DNA of 64,000 nt from Ignavibacteriales bacterium. Its GTDB lineage: Bacteria > Bacteroidota > Ignavibacteria > Ignavibacteriales > Ignavibacteriaceae. Location of the stretch: assembly GCA_003538625.1 (NCBI GenBank), contig DPRR01000006.1, positions 62,001 to 126,000 on the forward strand, read 5' to 3'. This document shows positions 38,746 to 47,136 of this stretch, piece by piece; positions within the stretch are counted from its first letter, which is position 1; every line of letters starts with the position of its first letter. A program made the position numbers and the translations under genes. The notes beneath the pieces are model-generated. The model saw only the letters and a program-made list of their open reading frames with translations, was not told the DNA's origin and made no database searches.

Positions 38746-40059
38746 TTAATTTTTATTTAAAAGTTCTTCAAAATCTCCATTGGTTGAATAGACTTTAAAC
38801 TGAACCATCTTTTGCCTGTTCTTTTTGATCAGTTCAAAAACCAATCCTTCATATTCATATTTTTCAGATGGATTAAGGATTTTCCCCGTTTGTTCAGAAA
38901 TAAATCCTGCAATGGTGTTGTAATCATCTGATTCAGGAAGTTTAAAACTAAAAGTTTCATTGAACTCTGTAATATTCATCGAACCAAGTACATAATATTT
39001 ACCATCCGGCAGCTTACTGTAATACTGAATTTCGCTTCTAGTTTTATCTTTTATCTCGCCAACAATTTCTTCTAAAATATCTTCCATAGCTATCACACCT
39101 TCTGTTCCGCCGTATTCATCTGTTACAATAGCAATTCTTTCCCCCTGCTTCTGCATATCTTTTAAGATCTCCGAAATAAGTTTTGTTTCAGGCACAAAGT
39201 ATACAGGACGAAGAAGATTTTTTAATGAGTATTTTTGATTCTCAATTATCGATCTCATAACATCTTTTGTATGAAGAATGCCAATAATGTTATCAATTGA
39301 ATTTTCATAAACAGGAACTAATGTGTGACCTGTTTTAATTATTGAAGAAATATTTTTTTCGTCTTCTTCAATCAGATTTATCGCAATCATCTCAGTTCTG
39401 GGAATCATCACTTCATCAGCTTTAAGATCATTAAACTCAAAAATATTTTCAATTATTTCCTGATCCGCTTCATCAATTGTACCGGATTTTACTCCATCAG
39501 AAATTATATCAAGTATTTCATCTTCAGATGGACGCTCTTGTGAAAAATTTATTCTTTCCTTAAATGGTAATAAAATAAAATTACTAATTGCAGTTATTGC
39601 TCCCGTAACAATTTTTAATGTTGATGAAAGAATTAATATTGTTTTGATTGAATGTTTACCTATAAAATCGACGTATCTGTAGGCAATAGCTTTTGGAACA
39701 AGCACATTAAAAACGAGTATGACAATTGTTACAAGAACGGTGGTAACAAGAATTAGAATTACAATTGAATAAATTGATGGTGCATTTATTAGTGAAATTA
39801 TATTTGGATATATCCAGCTTGAAAACAAAAAATATCCAATGATTGATATAAGTACAGTTAAAAATGTAAATGCAAGATGTATGCTGCTGTATACTTGTTC
39901 CTGATTCTCATTAAGTTTTTCAAAATACGGAACATACTTATCATCGCTTTCCCTTAGTTCATCTATTTTAGTTTCTCCAAATGCTGCCAATGCTATTTCG
40001 GAAGCGGCAAGTAAAAAATTTATGAAGAGAATCAAAACAAAAATCAACAATAATTCCAT
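38746..40059 (-). CDS. CNNM/CorC-type membrane protein (DUF21, CBS pair, CorC_HlyC)
   Basis: The 437-residue protein has an N-terminal DUF21 membrane domain (four hydrophobic helices in the first ~170 residues, including 'LLAASEIALAAFGETKIDEL'). A CBS pair follows ('VMIPRTEMIAI', 'GHTLVPVYENSIDNIIGILH', 'IVTDEYGGTEGVIAMEDILEE'), then a C-terminal CorC_HlyC domain. Relatives are often annotated as hemolysins but act in magnesium or cobalt efflux at the cytoplasmic membrane. The CBS domains probably sense adenine nucleotides. It is divergent from the DUF971 gene. Confidence 0.93.
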   Translation of the reverse strand: MELLLIFVLILFINFLLAASEIALAAFGETKIDELRESDDKYVPYFEKLNENQEQVYSSIHLAFTFLTVLISIIGYFLFSSWIYPNIISLINAPSIYSIVILILVTTVLVTIVILVFNVLVPKAIAYRYVDFIGKHSIKTILILSSTLKIVTGAITAISNFILLPFKERINFSQERPSEDEILDIISDGVKSGTIDEADQEIIENIFEFNDLKADEVMIPRTEMIAINLIEEDEKNISSIIKTGHTLVPVYENSIDNIIGILHTKDVMRSIIENQKYSLKNLLRPVYFVPETKLISEILKDMQKQGERIAIVTDEYGGTEGVIAMEDILEEIVGEIKDKTRSEIQYYSKLPDGKYYVLGSMNITEFNETFSFKLPESDDYNTIAGFISEQTGKILNPSEKYEYEGLVFELIKKNRQKMVQFKVYSTNGDFEELLNKN

Positions 40060-40185
40060 TAAATATTAAAAATCCTTCTTTTGTTATTAACTAACACAAA
40101 AATAATGGTGATAATCCAATTTTTCATTACATAATTCTTTTTATTCGCGTATTTTGGATGCATTATTTTATATTTTATTAATGAT

Positions 40186-40527
40186 ATGAAACCAAAGCAA
40201 ATAAAGATAGTTGATAAAGATAAGCTTTTATTAACATGGAATGATGAAACTGAAAGCGTCTTTTCACTTAAATATCTAAGAGATGAATGCCCTTGTGCAG
40301 GTTGTAAAGGAGAAACTATTTTGTTTAAAACTTTTCGACCACCAAAACCCACAATAATGACACCGGAAATGTACAAGATTAAAAGCATTGATGTTGTCGG
40401 AGATTATGCCATCCAAATCGGATGGAAAGATGGGCATAATACCGGTATATATTCCTGGGAGTATCTAAAAATACTTGAACAGGGGCAGAACAACAGTACT
40501 CACCAGAATTATGATACATTATTATGA
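40186..40527 (+). CDS. DUF971-domain protein
   Basis: The 113-residue protein is a stand-alone DUF971 domain: 'LLLTWNDETESVFSLKYLRD', 'CPCAGCKGE' with a Cys-x-Cys-x2-Cys cluster, and 'YAIQIGWKDGHNTGIYSWEYL'. The domain is also the N-terminus of gamma-butyrobetaine hydroxylase and occurs fused to or beside iron-sulfur carriers. The Cys cluster is probably a metal site. The stop overlaps the start of the TrmH-family gene by 4 bp, so the two are coupled. The specific role is unknown. Confidence 0.88.
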   Translation: MKPKQIKIVDKDKLLLTWNDETESVFSLKYLRDECPCAGCKGETILFKTFRPPKPTIMTPEMYKIKSIDVVGDYAIQIGWKDGHNTGIYSWEYLKILEQGQNNSTHQNYDTLL

Positions 40528-41288
40528 TTTCTAAAAATGAATTAAAATATTTTTCTTCTCTTTTAATTAAAAAATTCCGCCAGCAGGAAGAAAAATTTAT
40601 TGTTGAGGGATTAAGGACTGTTGAAGAAGGATTAAACAGCAGCTATAAATGCGAAGCTGTTTTTGTTACACCAGCATTTATGGATTCCTTTCCTGATGTG
40701 ATAACTATTATTAATAAAAGGACAAACAGAGTTATTGAATTAAAGTCAATTGATTTTCAAAAAATATCCGACACAAAATCCCCGCAGGGTATTGCAGCAG
40801 TTTTTAATAAAAATTATCCGCCAAAAAGCCTTAATACACTTAAAGAAAAAGTAATTGTTTTAATAGATAATATTTCCGATCCGGGAAATCTTGGAACAAT
40901 AATAAGAACCTGCGATTGGTTTGGTTTCTATAACATTTTAATAACTGATAATTCAGTTGAATATTTAAATCCAAAAGTTATCAGAGCAAGTATGGGTTCT
41001 GTTTTTCATCTAAATATTTACGACGAGATTTACGAGAATGATCTGGTTAACCTTAAAACTAATGGTTACCAGATTGTTTGTGCTGATACAAAAGGCAAAA
41101 ATGTTTTAACATATAAGCCCAATAAAAAAACTATTATCACATTTTCAAATGAATCAATTGGACCTTCAGAAATGATCAGGACTTTATCAGATGAATTTAT
41201 AACAATCCCTGGTAAAGGACGTGCAGAATCTTTAAATGTATCATCTGCTGCTGCAATAATTTTATCAAGACTGGCATTTGAACTGTAA
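40524..41288 (+). CDS. TrmH/SpoU-family RNA 2'-O-methyltransferase
   Basis: The 254-residue protein has an N-terminal RNA-binding-like substrate domain ('KFRQQEEKFIVEGLRTVEEG') and a C-terminal SPOUT knot: motif 1 'LIDNISDPGNLGTIIRTCDW', motif 2 'TFSNESIGPSEM' and motif 3 'IPGKGRAESLNVSSAAAIIL'. Such enzymes methylate ribose 2'-OH in rRNA or tRNA with S-adenosylmethionine. The exact target is not determinable here. It is co-transcribed with the DUF971 gene. Confidence 0.92.
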   Translation: MISKNELKYFSSLLIKKFRQQEEKFIVEGLRTVEEGLNSSYKCEAVFVTPAFMDSFPDVITIINKRTNRVIELKSIDFQKISDTKSPQGIAAVFNKNYPPKSLNTLKEKVIVLIDNISDPGNLGTIIRTCDWFGFYNILITDNSVEYLNPKVIRASMGSVFHLNIYDEIYENDLVNLKTNGYQIVCADTKGKNVLTYKPNKKTIITFSNESIGPSEMIRTLSDEFITIPGKGRAESLNVSSAAAIILSRLAFEL

Positions 41289-41332
41289 AAAATTGATTCT
41301 TCTAATATTTTTTTTGTGTTGAAAGTTGTTAA

Positions 41333-44254
41333 TTATTTTATCAGCATCATCTTTTTCGTATCAACATAACTACCTGCATTAATACGATAGAAATAAATGC
41401 CGGTACTTACTTTGTTCCCAAGTTCATCATCACCATTCCAGATAACCTCATAAACGCCGTATGCTTGTTCTTTATTAACTAAAGTTTTTATTTCTCTTCC
41501 AAGTATATCGTAAATTTTTAGAACTACTCGAGACCCTTCGTCCCTCGACTCCGCTCGGGATAACGAGCTAAGCGTTGCATTTGGGATTGCATATCTTATG
41601 ATTGTACTCGGATTAAAGGGATTTGGATAGTTCTGTTCAAGATTAAAATCAACCGGCAACTGATCACCAATTTTATCTGCGTCCAGTAATATTCCAGGTT
41701 CCGGGGCAGGCAGTTTTGATGTAGTATATATTTTAAAATCTCCCGGAGCCAAAGTGACACTGTCAGTAAGATTAGTATTGCTGGTTACGTTAATACTGTC
41801 TCCGCTAAAATAATCATACCACCAGCCGGTACGGCTAAAGTTAGGCAGCGCTGAAAGTTGAGTCACTCCAAAATTTCCAATAATAAAAGCATCCATTGAA
41901 GGATGATAAAGATTTATCCTCTTCATAGAGCCGCTTACATTTAGGTTAAAGTTAGTGGTATGAAATGTTTCATAGTTATTTCTCAGGTTAAGAAGAGCCG
42001 AATAAACTTTATAAAGATTTGTTCTTCTATCATCATTAAGGTAATTCCACCTAACAGGTTTTTCTCCGGTTCTTCCGTTAAAATCAATGCTTATATCATA
42101 ACCAAGTTCACCAAACTGCCATAATAATTTTGGACCGGGAATTGTAAAAAAGAATACACCGGCAAGTTTCATCCGATTAAGAGCAACACGTATATCTTTT
42201 ATGTTGTATGAACCGAATGAATTTCCAAAAGCAAGGTTTTTAACCATTAATCTTTCTTCATCATGACTTTCCATATATCCAACTAAATTTGGATTAGTCC
42301 ATCCCCTGTTCTTGTAGGAAATTCCTGAAAAATCCCAAGTGCCGCACGAGCCTGATGCATAACCCATTGCAGCCTGACTATAATTACAATTATGATTACC
42401 CCATAGCATCATACCATAATTTGATAAAACTATCTCTTCGTTGTTTGCGGCAAAGTGCTCAAGTATTACATAAGCATTTGAATCAACATTCCATATTTGA
42501 TTTGCCATTCTTTTAAGGATGTTTATTCTGCTTTGATCATAAGCACTCCACACATTTACATCAGTTGTAAAAACCTGGGTAAATCCTTTTGAAAGATCAA
42601 AGCGGAAACCATCAAACTTAAATTTTGTTAACCAGTACTCATTTACACGATCTACAAAATATTTTGTTGCACTGCTTTCATGATTAAAATCGTTAAATAC
42701 ATTAAACGGATGTCTTGCTACCGGATTTAAATATGGATTGTTAGGTGCAGGTCGATGGTTATCATTATCCCACCAAAGCATAGCAAGCGGGGAAAGGTTA
42801 TCTGCCTGATTTAAAACCATATCCAGTATAACAGCAATTCCACTTTGATGACAGATATCAATAAACTCTTTTAGTTTATCCGCAGTACCATAATACTTAT
42901 CAACCGCAGTATGATAGATTGGATTATAGCCCCAGCTTAAATTACCGCTGAACTCCATTATAGGCATAAGTTCAATTGCATTTACGCCAAGTGATTTTAA
43001 GTATGATAATGTGTCAATCAAAAACTGGTAGTTTCTTTGAGTTGAAAAATCTCTTACTAACAATTCATATATAACTAATTTTTCTTTTGAGGGTCTTTGA
43101 TAATTTACTGCCTGCCATTGATATTCCGGCTGTTCAGTTTGAATAATACTGACAATACTTTCTGTTTTACCATACGGATATGGCTTTAATCCAGGATAAG
43201 TAGTGGAGGAAATATATTGGTCATTCCATGGATCAAGTATTTTTTCTGAGTACGGATCACCTGTCCTTATCTTTCCATCCACAAAATATTGAAAAGCATA
43301 TTCTGTTGCCGGAATAAGAGTTAAATCAATCCACCATAATACGCTATCGGCACTTATGGAATCACGATTCATAAAATAATTTGTTTCAACTTTCCAATCG
43401 TTAAAATCACCAAGCAGGTACATAAAATTTTTATGCGGCGCAAAAAGTGCAACTGTTGCGGTTGTGGCACTTATATAGTTTAATCCCGGACGCATTCCGT
43501 TTGGCAGTGGTGAATTATTAACTACAGGATTTGAAAATAACATGAATAAAGTTGAATCTATGTTGCCCGCCGTATCCACACCCACAATTTTTATATTGTG
43601 TGCACCAACCGAATAATTATCATAGACAAAATTATAACTTAAACTATCAGTGTTGGTTTGAGCAACCAGATTACCATCTACAGAAAGTGTAAAGTTTGAT
43701 ACTTTAGTACCAAGCTCAACTGCTTTTACAATAATCGGAATTGTTTCACCAGGTTTTATAAATGCGGGTGAGCGCTGCGGATCAACAAATTGAACAGAAA
43801 CTTTAGGATTTTGTACAACTAATGTAAGACCCGGTTCATAAAGATCAATAAATATATCCGGATTGGTTTGTTTGGTTCCGTCAGCACTTCTAAAAACCAT
43901 TGATAGCTGAAGAATTTTTTCTGATGAATTTGTTACTGAGTAAAAAGTCCTTGGATAACCAATTGTTAGTTTGTAATGGTTTGCATCAATTCTGGTTAAT
44001 GCGGGTTGAGTTGTATTGTTTCCCCAGCTGCCTATCACGTGCTGCCATAGTCCAAGATTTGTAGTAACTCCGGTATGTGCATAAACTGTTCCCGTATAAT
44101 TTAAAAGTGCTGTTGCACCCGGTTGTGTTGCATCAAAGAAAACAACAATGCTATCGTACTGTGTTGCAAATTCAGGCTGGGTTGTAACAATCTGCCCAAA
44201 CGATCTTGAAAAAAATGCAATTGTTAAAATCAAAATTATGTATAAATGTTTCAT
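41333..44254 (-). CDS. T9SS-secreted GH13 alpha-amylase-type enzyme
   Basis: The 973-residue protein has a signal peptide ('ILILTIAFFSRSFGQ'), an Ig-like N-region and a CBM48/E-set-like module ('VALFAPHKNFMYLLGDFNDW'). A GH13 barrel follows: 'GVNAIELMPIMEF', 'GFRFDLSKGF' (nucleophile Asp near 552), 'VILEHFAA' (acid/base Glu near 598) and 'MESHDEERL' (third Asp near 662). A beta domain and a T9SS type A sorting domain ('NLEQNYPNPFNPSTIIRYAIP') close it. It should cut alpha-glucans at the cell surface. A 14-15 residue segment (LSSLSRAESRDEGSR) interrupts the sorting domain and is encoded by a dispersed palindromic repeat. Confidence 0.92.
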   Translation of the reverse strand: MKHLYIILILTIAFFSRSFGQIVTTQPEFATQYDSIVVFFDATQPGATALLNYTGTVYAHTGVTTNLGLWQHVIGSWGNNTTQPALTRIDANHYKLTIGYPRTFYSVTNSSEKILQLSMVFRSADGTKQTNPDIFIDLYEPGLTLVVQNPKVSVQFVDPQRSPAFIKPGETIPIIVKAVELGTKVSNFTLSVDGNLVAQTNTDSLSYNFVYDNYSVGAHNIKIVGVDTAGNIDSTLFMLFSNPVVNNSPLPNGMRPGLNYISATTATVALFAPHKNFMYLLGDFNDWKVETNYFMNRDSISADSVLWWIDLTLIPATEYAFQYFVDGKIRTGDPYSEKILDPWNDQYISSTTYPGLKPYPYGKTESIVSIIQTEQPEYQWQAVNYQRPSKEKLVIYELLVRDFSTQRNYQFLIDTLSYLKSLGVNAIELMPIMEFSGNLSWGYNPIYHTAVDKYYGTADKLKEFIDICHQSGIAVILDMVLNQADNLSPLAMLWWDNDNHRPAPNNPYLNPVARHPFNVFNDFNHESSATKYFVDRVNEYWLTKFKFDGFRFDLSKGFTQVFTTDVNVWSAYDQSRINILKRMANQIWNVDSNAYVILEHFAANNEEIVLSNYGMMLWGNHNCNYSQAAMGYASGSCGTWDFSGISYKNRGWTNPNLVGYMESHDEERLMVKNLAFGNSFGSYNIKDIRVALNRMKLAGVFFFTIPGPKLLWQFGELGYDISIDFNGRTGEKPVRWNYLNDDRRTNLYKVYSALLNLRNNYETFHTTNFNLNVSGSMKRINLYHPSMDAFIIGNFGVTQLSALPNFSRTGWWYDYFSGDSINVTSNTNLTDSVTLAPGDFKIYTTSKLPAPEPGILLDADKIGDQLPVDFNLEQNYPNPFNPSTIIRYAIPNATLSSLSRAESRDEGSRVVLKIYDILGREIKTLVNKEQAYGVYEVIWNGDDELGNKVSTGIYFYRINAGSYVDTKKMMLIK
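41531..41565. repeat. Dispersed palindromic repeat in the amylase sorting domain
   Basis: Contains TCCC-TCGACTCCGCTC-GGGA, a hairpin of the same family as the elements at 45181 and 48432 (consensus tcctgagc-nnn-tcgaagga). It is inserted in frame between two beta strands of the T9SS domain. Confidence 0.75.
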
Positions 44255-44257
44255 AAA

Positions 44258-44707
44258 TTATTCTTTGTTTCCTGTTAATTGAACAATAATTACCCGGCTT
44301 CTGGCTCTGTTATCAAAATCAACAAAAACTATCTGCTGCCAGGTTCCCAAAATTAACGATTTATCTTTAAAAGGCACTGTAAAAGATGCCCCCTGTAAAG
44401 ATGCGCGCACGTGAGAATGACCATTTCCATCGTGCCAGGTGTTATCGTGCTGATAATTTTGATTTTTGGGAATGATCTTTTCAAAAAAATCAGGATAATC
44501 ATTTAACAAACCGGGTTCATATTCAATTGTAGTAATGCCTGCAGTTGAACCGGGCACAAATATCAGGGCACTTCCTTCTATAAAATTGTTTTCCTTAATT
44601 ATGTCCTGTACTTTGTATGTGATATTTATAATATCGCAATCCCCTTTGCTCTTTAAGGAAATTGTATGAGTTTCAACTGTAAAATTCATATTCTTATTAA
44701 TCTCCAT
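44258..44707 (-). CDS. YjbQ/UPF0047-family protein
   Basis: From Met at 44707 the protein has 149 residues; Met at 44689 ('MNFTVETHTISLKSKG') is equally possible, with GGAG 13 nt upstream, and a longer frame opens at 44740. The family motifs are present: 'GSALIFVPGSTAGITTIEYEP', 'DNTWHDGNGHSHVRASLQG' with metal-ligand-type His residues, 'ILGTWQQIVFVDFDNRARSR'. Members have weak thiamine-phosphate synthase activity in E. coli, but the true role is unclear. It lies 3 bp from the amylase gene on the same strand, with no obvious functional link. Confidence 0.88.
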   Translation of the reverse strand: MEINKNMNFTVETHTISLKSKGDCDIINITYKVQDIIKENNFIEGSALIFVPGSTAGITTIEYEPGLLNDYPDFFEKIIPKNQNYQHDNTWHDGNGHSHVRASLQGASFTVPFKDKSLILGTWQQIVFVDFDNRARSRVIIVQLTGNKE

Positions 44708-44820
44708 CTTTAGTTTTGATGCAGAAAATAAATTGTGCAATTGCGATAATCAATGGTATAATAATGTTTACTGATTTAGGGGTAATTTAGAACTGATTGT
44801 TTATCAAGATTAATATATTA

Positions 44821-45073
44821 CCTATCCATTTAGTGGAGCTGACTATCCTTTTATTTTCGCGTCCTATCCATTTGATGTTGCAAACTATCCTTTTAAACTC
44901 ACTCCCTATCCATTTAAGATTGCTAACTATCCTTTTAAACTCGCTTCCTATCCTTTTGATGTTGTAAACTATCCTTTTAAACTCGCTTCCTATCCTTTTG
45001 ATGTTGCAAACTATCCTTTTAAACTTGCTTCCTATCCATTTTGTGGAGCTGACTATCCTTTTTTAATAATTCG
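44821..45073. repeat. Tandem array: 12 copies of a 21-bp unit (core CTATCCWTTT)
   Basis: CTATCC occurs at 44822, 44843, 44864, 44885, 44906, 44927, 44948, 44969, 44990, 45011, 45032 and 45053, an exact 21-bp spacing. Units alternate between two subtypes, giving a 42-bp higher-order repeat, and the first and last pairs share the flank GTGGAGCTGA. The unit is seven codons and one frame reads x-Tyr-Pro-Phe repeatedly, but neither strand offers a start codon, so I treat it as non-coding. It fills most of the ~400-bp gap between two minus-strand genes. Confidence 0.95.
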
Positions 45074-45138
45074 TTAACAGTTGTAAATCCGAGTCACAGA
45101 ATGATCCCGAAAATCTTTTTAGTAAAAACTGCCGTAGT

Positions 45139-46971
45139 TTAACGTAGGAGAATCATTTTTTTAGTTTCAATAAAAACTTGTCCTGAGCCTGTCGAAGGAT
45201 CTCCTGCCCTTAACTGATAAAAATAAACTCCACTTGGTAAAGACGTTGCATGCAACGTCTCAACTGAATTGAATTCTATTTCATATTTTCCCGCAGGTTT
45301 TTCTTCGTTAACAAGAGTTGCAACTTCTTTTCCTAGTACATCAAAAACTTTTAGGGTAACAAACCTCTCCCTATTTCCCTCTCCTTGGTAAGGAGAGGGA
45401 TTTAAGGGTGAGGTCGGGATTGTAAAATGTATTTTTGTACTTGGGTTAAACGGGTTAGGGTAGTTTTGTTCTAAAGAAAATTTTGCAGGAGGATTAATTT
45501 CAGCTTCAATAATATCTGAATACTCAAACGTTCCATCAAAATCTATTTGTTTTAATCTGTATTGATACTTCCCTGCTTCCAAATTCTTATCAACAAAAGA
45601 ATATGATTGCGGTTCTGTTGTTGTTCCGTTTCCATTAATAAAACTTATAACTTTCCATCTTTCATTGCCGACTGAAGACTGTGGACTGAAGACTTGCTCT
45701 CTCTGAATTTCAAAACCTGCATTATTTGTTTCAGTTGCTGTTTGCCAGCTAAGTCTTACATTGTTTTCATTTATTGATGAAGTGAAGGAAGTGAGTTCAA
45801 CAGGAACAATGGCAGGTACATAGACAGTTATTTCATTACTGTACACATACCAATTTCCCCATTCATTATTTCCAACTCTGTATGTATAAATTGTTGATTC
45901 ATTTACAGTGGAATCTATGAATGTTGAGTAATAAGAAGCCGAAAAATATGCAATGGTTTCATAAGAATTTGAACTAGTTGGTATACCAACTTTACGGTCA
46001 AGCTTTTCATTCGGCACTGGTATGATCTGGCCCCATTTTAAGAATACTTTTGGAGGATTTTCTAAAATTGTTTTTGAATAAGTTATATAAGGATGGACAT
46101 GAGTCAATATCCCATCGGCACCTATAATCCGAACATTATCGATTGCCCACCAACTGTTTACTCCATTTTGATAAGTACTAAATCGAATTTGTACATTATA
46201 AATAGTATCACCAAACCAGTTATTTTCGAAAAGCCAAAAGTCTACATGTTTATTTCTATCGCTGATTCCATTTTTTTCCCAAATAGTCGTCCAAAATAAT
46301 CCTTCATTAATTTTCATTTCTACCTTTGCGTAATCATTGATGTTTTCTGTTTTCCAATCAGATTCAAATTCAAGCTTCGCCATATACATATCCTGCATAG
46401 AATTAGTTTGTTGAAATTCGGCAGTGGCATTTATCGGATTTCCACATTGATAAGCATCTGCAGTTAAAACATTGCCTGTCGATGGAATTGGAAGATTATA
46501 GTTTAAAGAATTGCTAATCTTCCAGCCGCAATTTCCATTGTTATCTAGAATCCATTTTCCCGTTCCAAAAGAAAAATCATCAAATTGAATAAAATCAATT
46601 TGTTGTTGAGTTGTATAGAAACACCAAACTTCCCCTTTCGTAAAGCCAGTCGAATCATATTCAACTACACACCAAAAATATCTAGTCGGATAGTAAAGTT
46701 GTTGATTAACATAAATAGAATCATATACAGTTGATGGATAACCTGATATACATTTTACAGCAGGATCAAGATTTGAAACCTTTGATGAATCATAACTTAA
46801 ATATACTTCATTGTACAAAATGGCATCTGGGTTTTTCCATTTTAGTGGATAATATAAGTAAGATATATTTGAAGCACCATTTGCAGTTTCCGGATTATAA
46901 GCAGCTCCTGGTCCTTGTGAAAACAATGGAAGTGAATACAAAACAAATAAAAATACAACTAACTTTTTCAT
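45139..46971 (-). CDS. T9SS-secreted protein carrying several in-frame repeat insertions
   Basis: The 610-residue protein has a signal peptide ('LVVFLFVLYSLPLFSQ'). A ~200-residue beta-rich region follows ('FSFGTGKWILDNNGNCGWKIS', 'WWAIDNVRI', MAM/jelly-roll-like), then an Fn3-like part with 'PVELTSFTSSINENNVRLSWQ' and 'ATETNNAGFEIQRE'. The end is a T9SS type A domain ('LEQNYPNPFNPSTKIHFTIP'). Four short segments look foreign: SPQSSVGNE, SPLNPSPYQGEGNRE, VETLHATSLP and DPSTGSGQ. Each is encoded by a repetitive or palindromic DNA element listed separately. The function is unknown; it is probably a surface-displayed adhesin or structural protein. Confidence 0.85.
   Translation of the reverse strand: MKKLVVFLFVLYSLPLFSQGPGAAYNPETANGASNISYLYYPLKWKNPDAILYNEVYLSYDSSKVSNLDPAVKCISGYPSTVYDSIYVNQQLYYPTRYFWCVVEYDSTGFTKGEVWCFYTTQQQIDFIQFDDFSFGTGKWILDNNGNCGWKISNSLNYNLPIPSTGNVLTADAYQCGNPINATAEFQQTNSMQDMYMAKLEFESDWKTENINDYAKVEMKINEGLFWTTIWEKNGISDRNKHVDFWLFENNWFGDTIYNVQIRFSTYQNGVNSWWAIDNVRIIGADGILTHVHPYITYSKTILENPPKVFLKWGQIIPVPNEKLDRKVGIPTSSNSYETIAYFSASYYSTFIDSTVNESTIYTYRVGNNEWGNWYVYSNEITVYVPAIVPVELTSFTSSINENNVRLSWQTATETNNAGFEIQREQVFSPQSSVGNERWKVISFINGNGTTTEPQSYSFVDKNLEAGKYQYRLKQIDFDGTFEYSDIIEAEINPPAKFSLEQNYPNPFNPSTKIHFTIPTSPLNPSPYQGEGNRERFVTLKVFDVLGKEVATLVNEEKPAGKYEIEFNSVETLHATSLPSGVYFYQLRAGDPSTGSGQVFIETKKMILLR
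45181..45199. repeat. Dispersed palindromic repeat encoding DPSTGSGQ
   Basis: TCCTGAGCCTGTCGAAGGA forms a short hairpin (TCCT/AGGA) and matches the family seen at 48378-48457. It sits in frame in the last loop of the T9SS domain, before 'FIETKKMILL'. Confidence 0.8.
45241..45260. repeat. Perfect 20-bp palindrome encoding part of VETLHATSLP
   Basis: AGACGTTGCATGCAACGTCT equals its own reverse complement over 20 bp. It replaces the short loop that precedes 'SGVYFYQL' in the sorting domain. It is distinct in sequence from the other two elements nearby. Confidence 0.85.
45376..45400. repeat. Palindromic element encoding SPLNPSPYQGEGNRE
   Basis: TCCCTCTCCTT and AAGGAGAGGGA form a perfect 11-bp stem with a 3-nt loop. 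It is inserted in the same T9SS-domain loop that carries the 41531 element in the amylase gene. Confidence 0.85.
45671..45694. repeat. Short direct repeat (ACTGAAGACT x2) encoding SPQSSVG
   Basis: Two exact ACTGAAGACT copies separated by GTGG lie in the linker between the Fn3-like region's 'EIQRE' and 'RWKVISF'. The resulting peptide interrupts an otherwise regular beta strand pair. Confidence 0.75.
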
Positions 46972-47136
46972 AAAAGCCCCTTCATGAAAAACTATAAAAT
47001 AACTTCACTTCAAACGAACGAAATAAAAGCTTAAAAGTCAATTAAAATGAATAGAAAACTAGTTTGGTAATTCAGCCTTTAACGGCTAATTTTTCTGCAC
47101 AAATTTTTAATAATTTAAATAAAAATTGGAAGGCTT

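Noticed and set aside
40059..40388. 109-aa minus-strand open frame opposite the DUF971 gene
   Set aside because: It overlaps a strong DUF971 gene on the other strand and has no domain.
44821..45073. CRISPR array
   Set aside because: The repeat runs through with no unique spacers; every 21 bp is repeat, and there are no cas genes.
44821..45076. Heptapeptide-repeat coding gene in the 21-bp array
   Set aside because: The frame is open but preceded by a stop (TAA near 44810) with no start codon between it and the array, and likewise on the minus strand.
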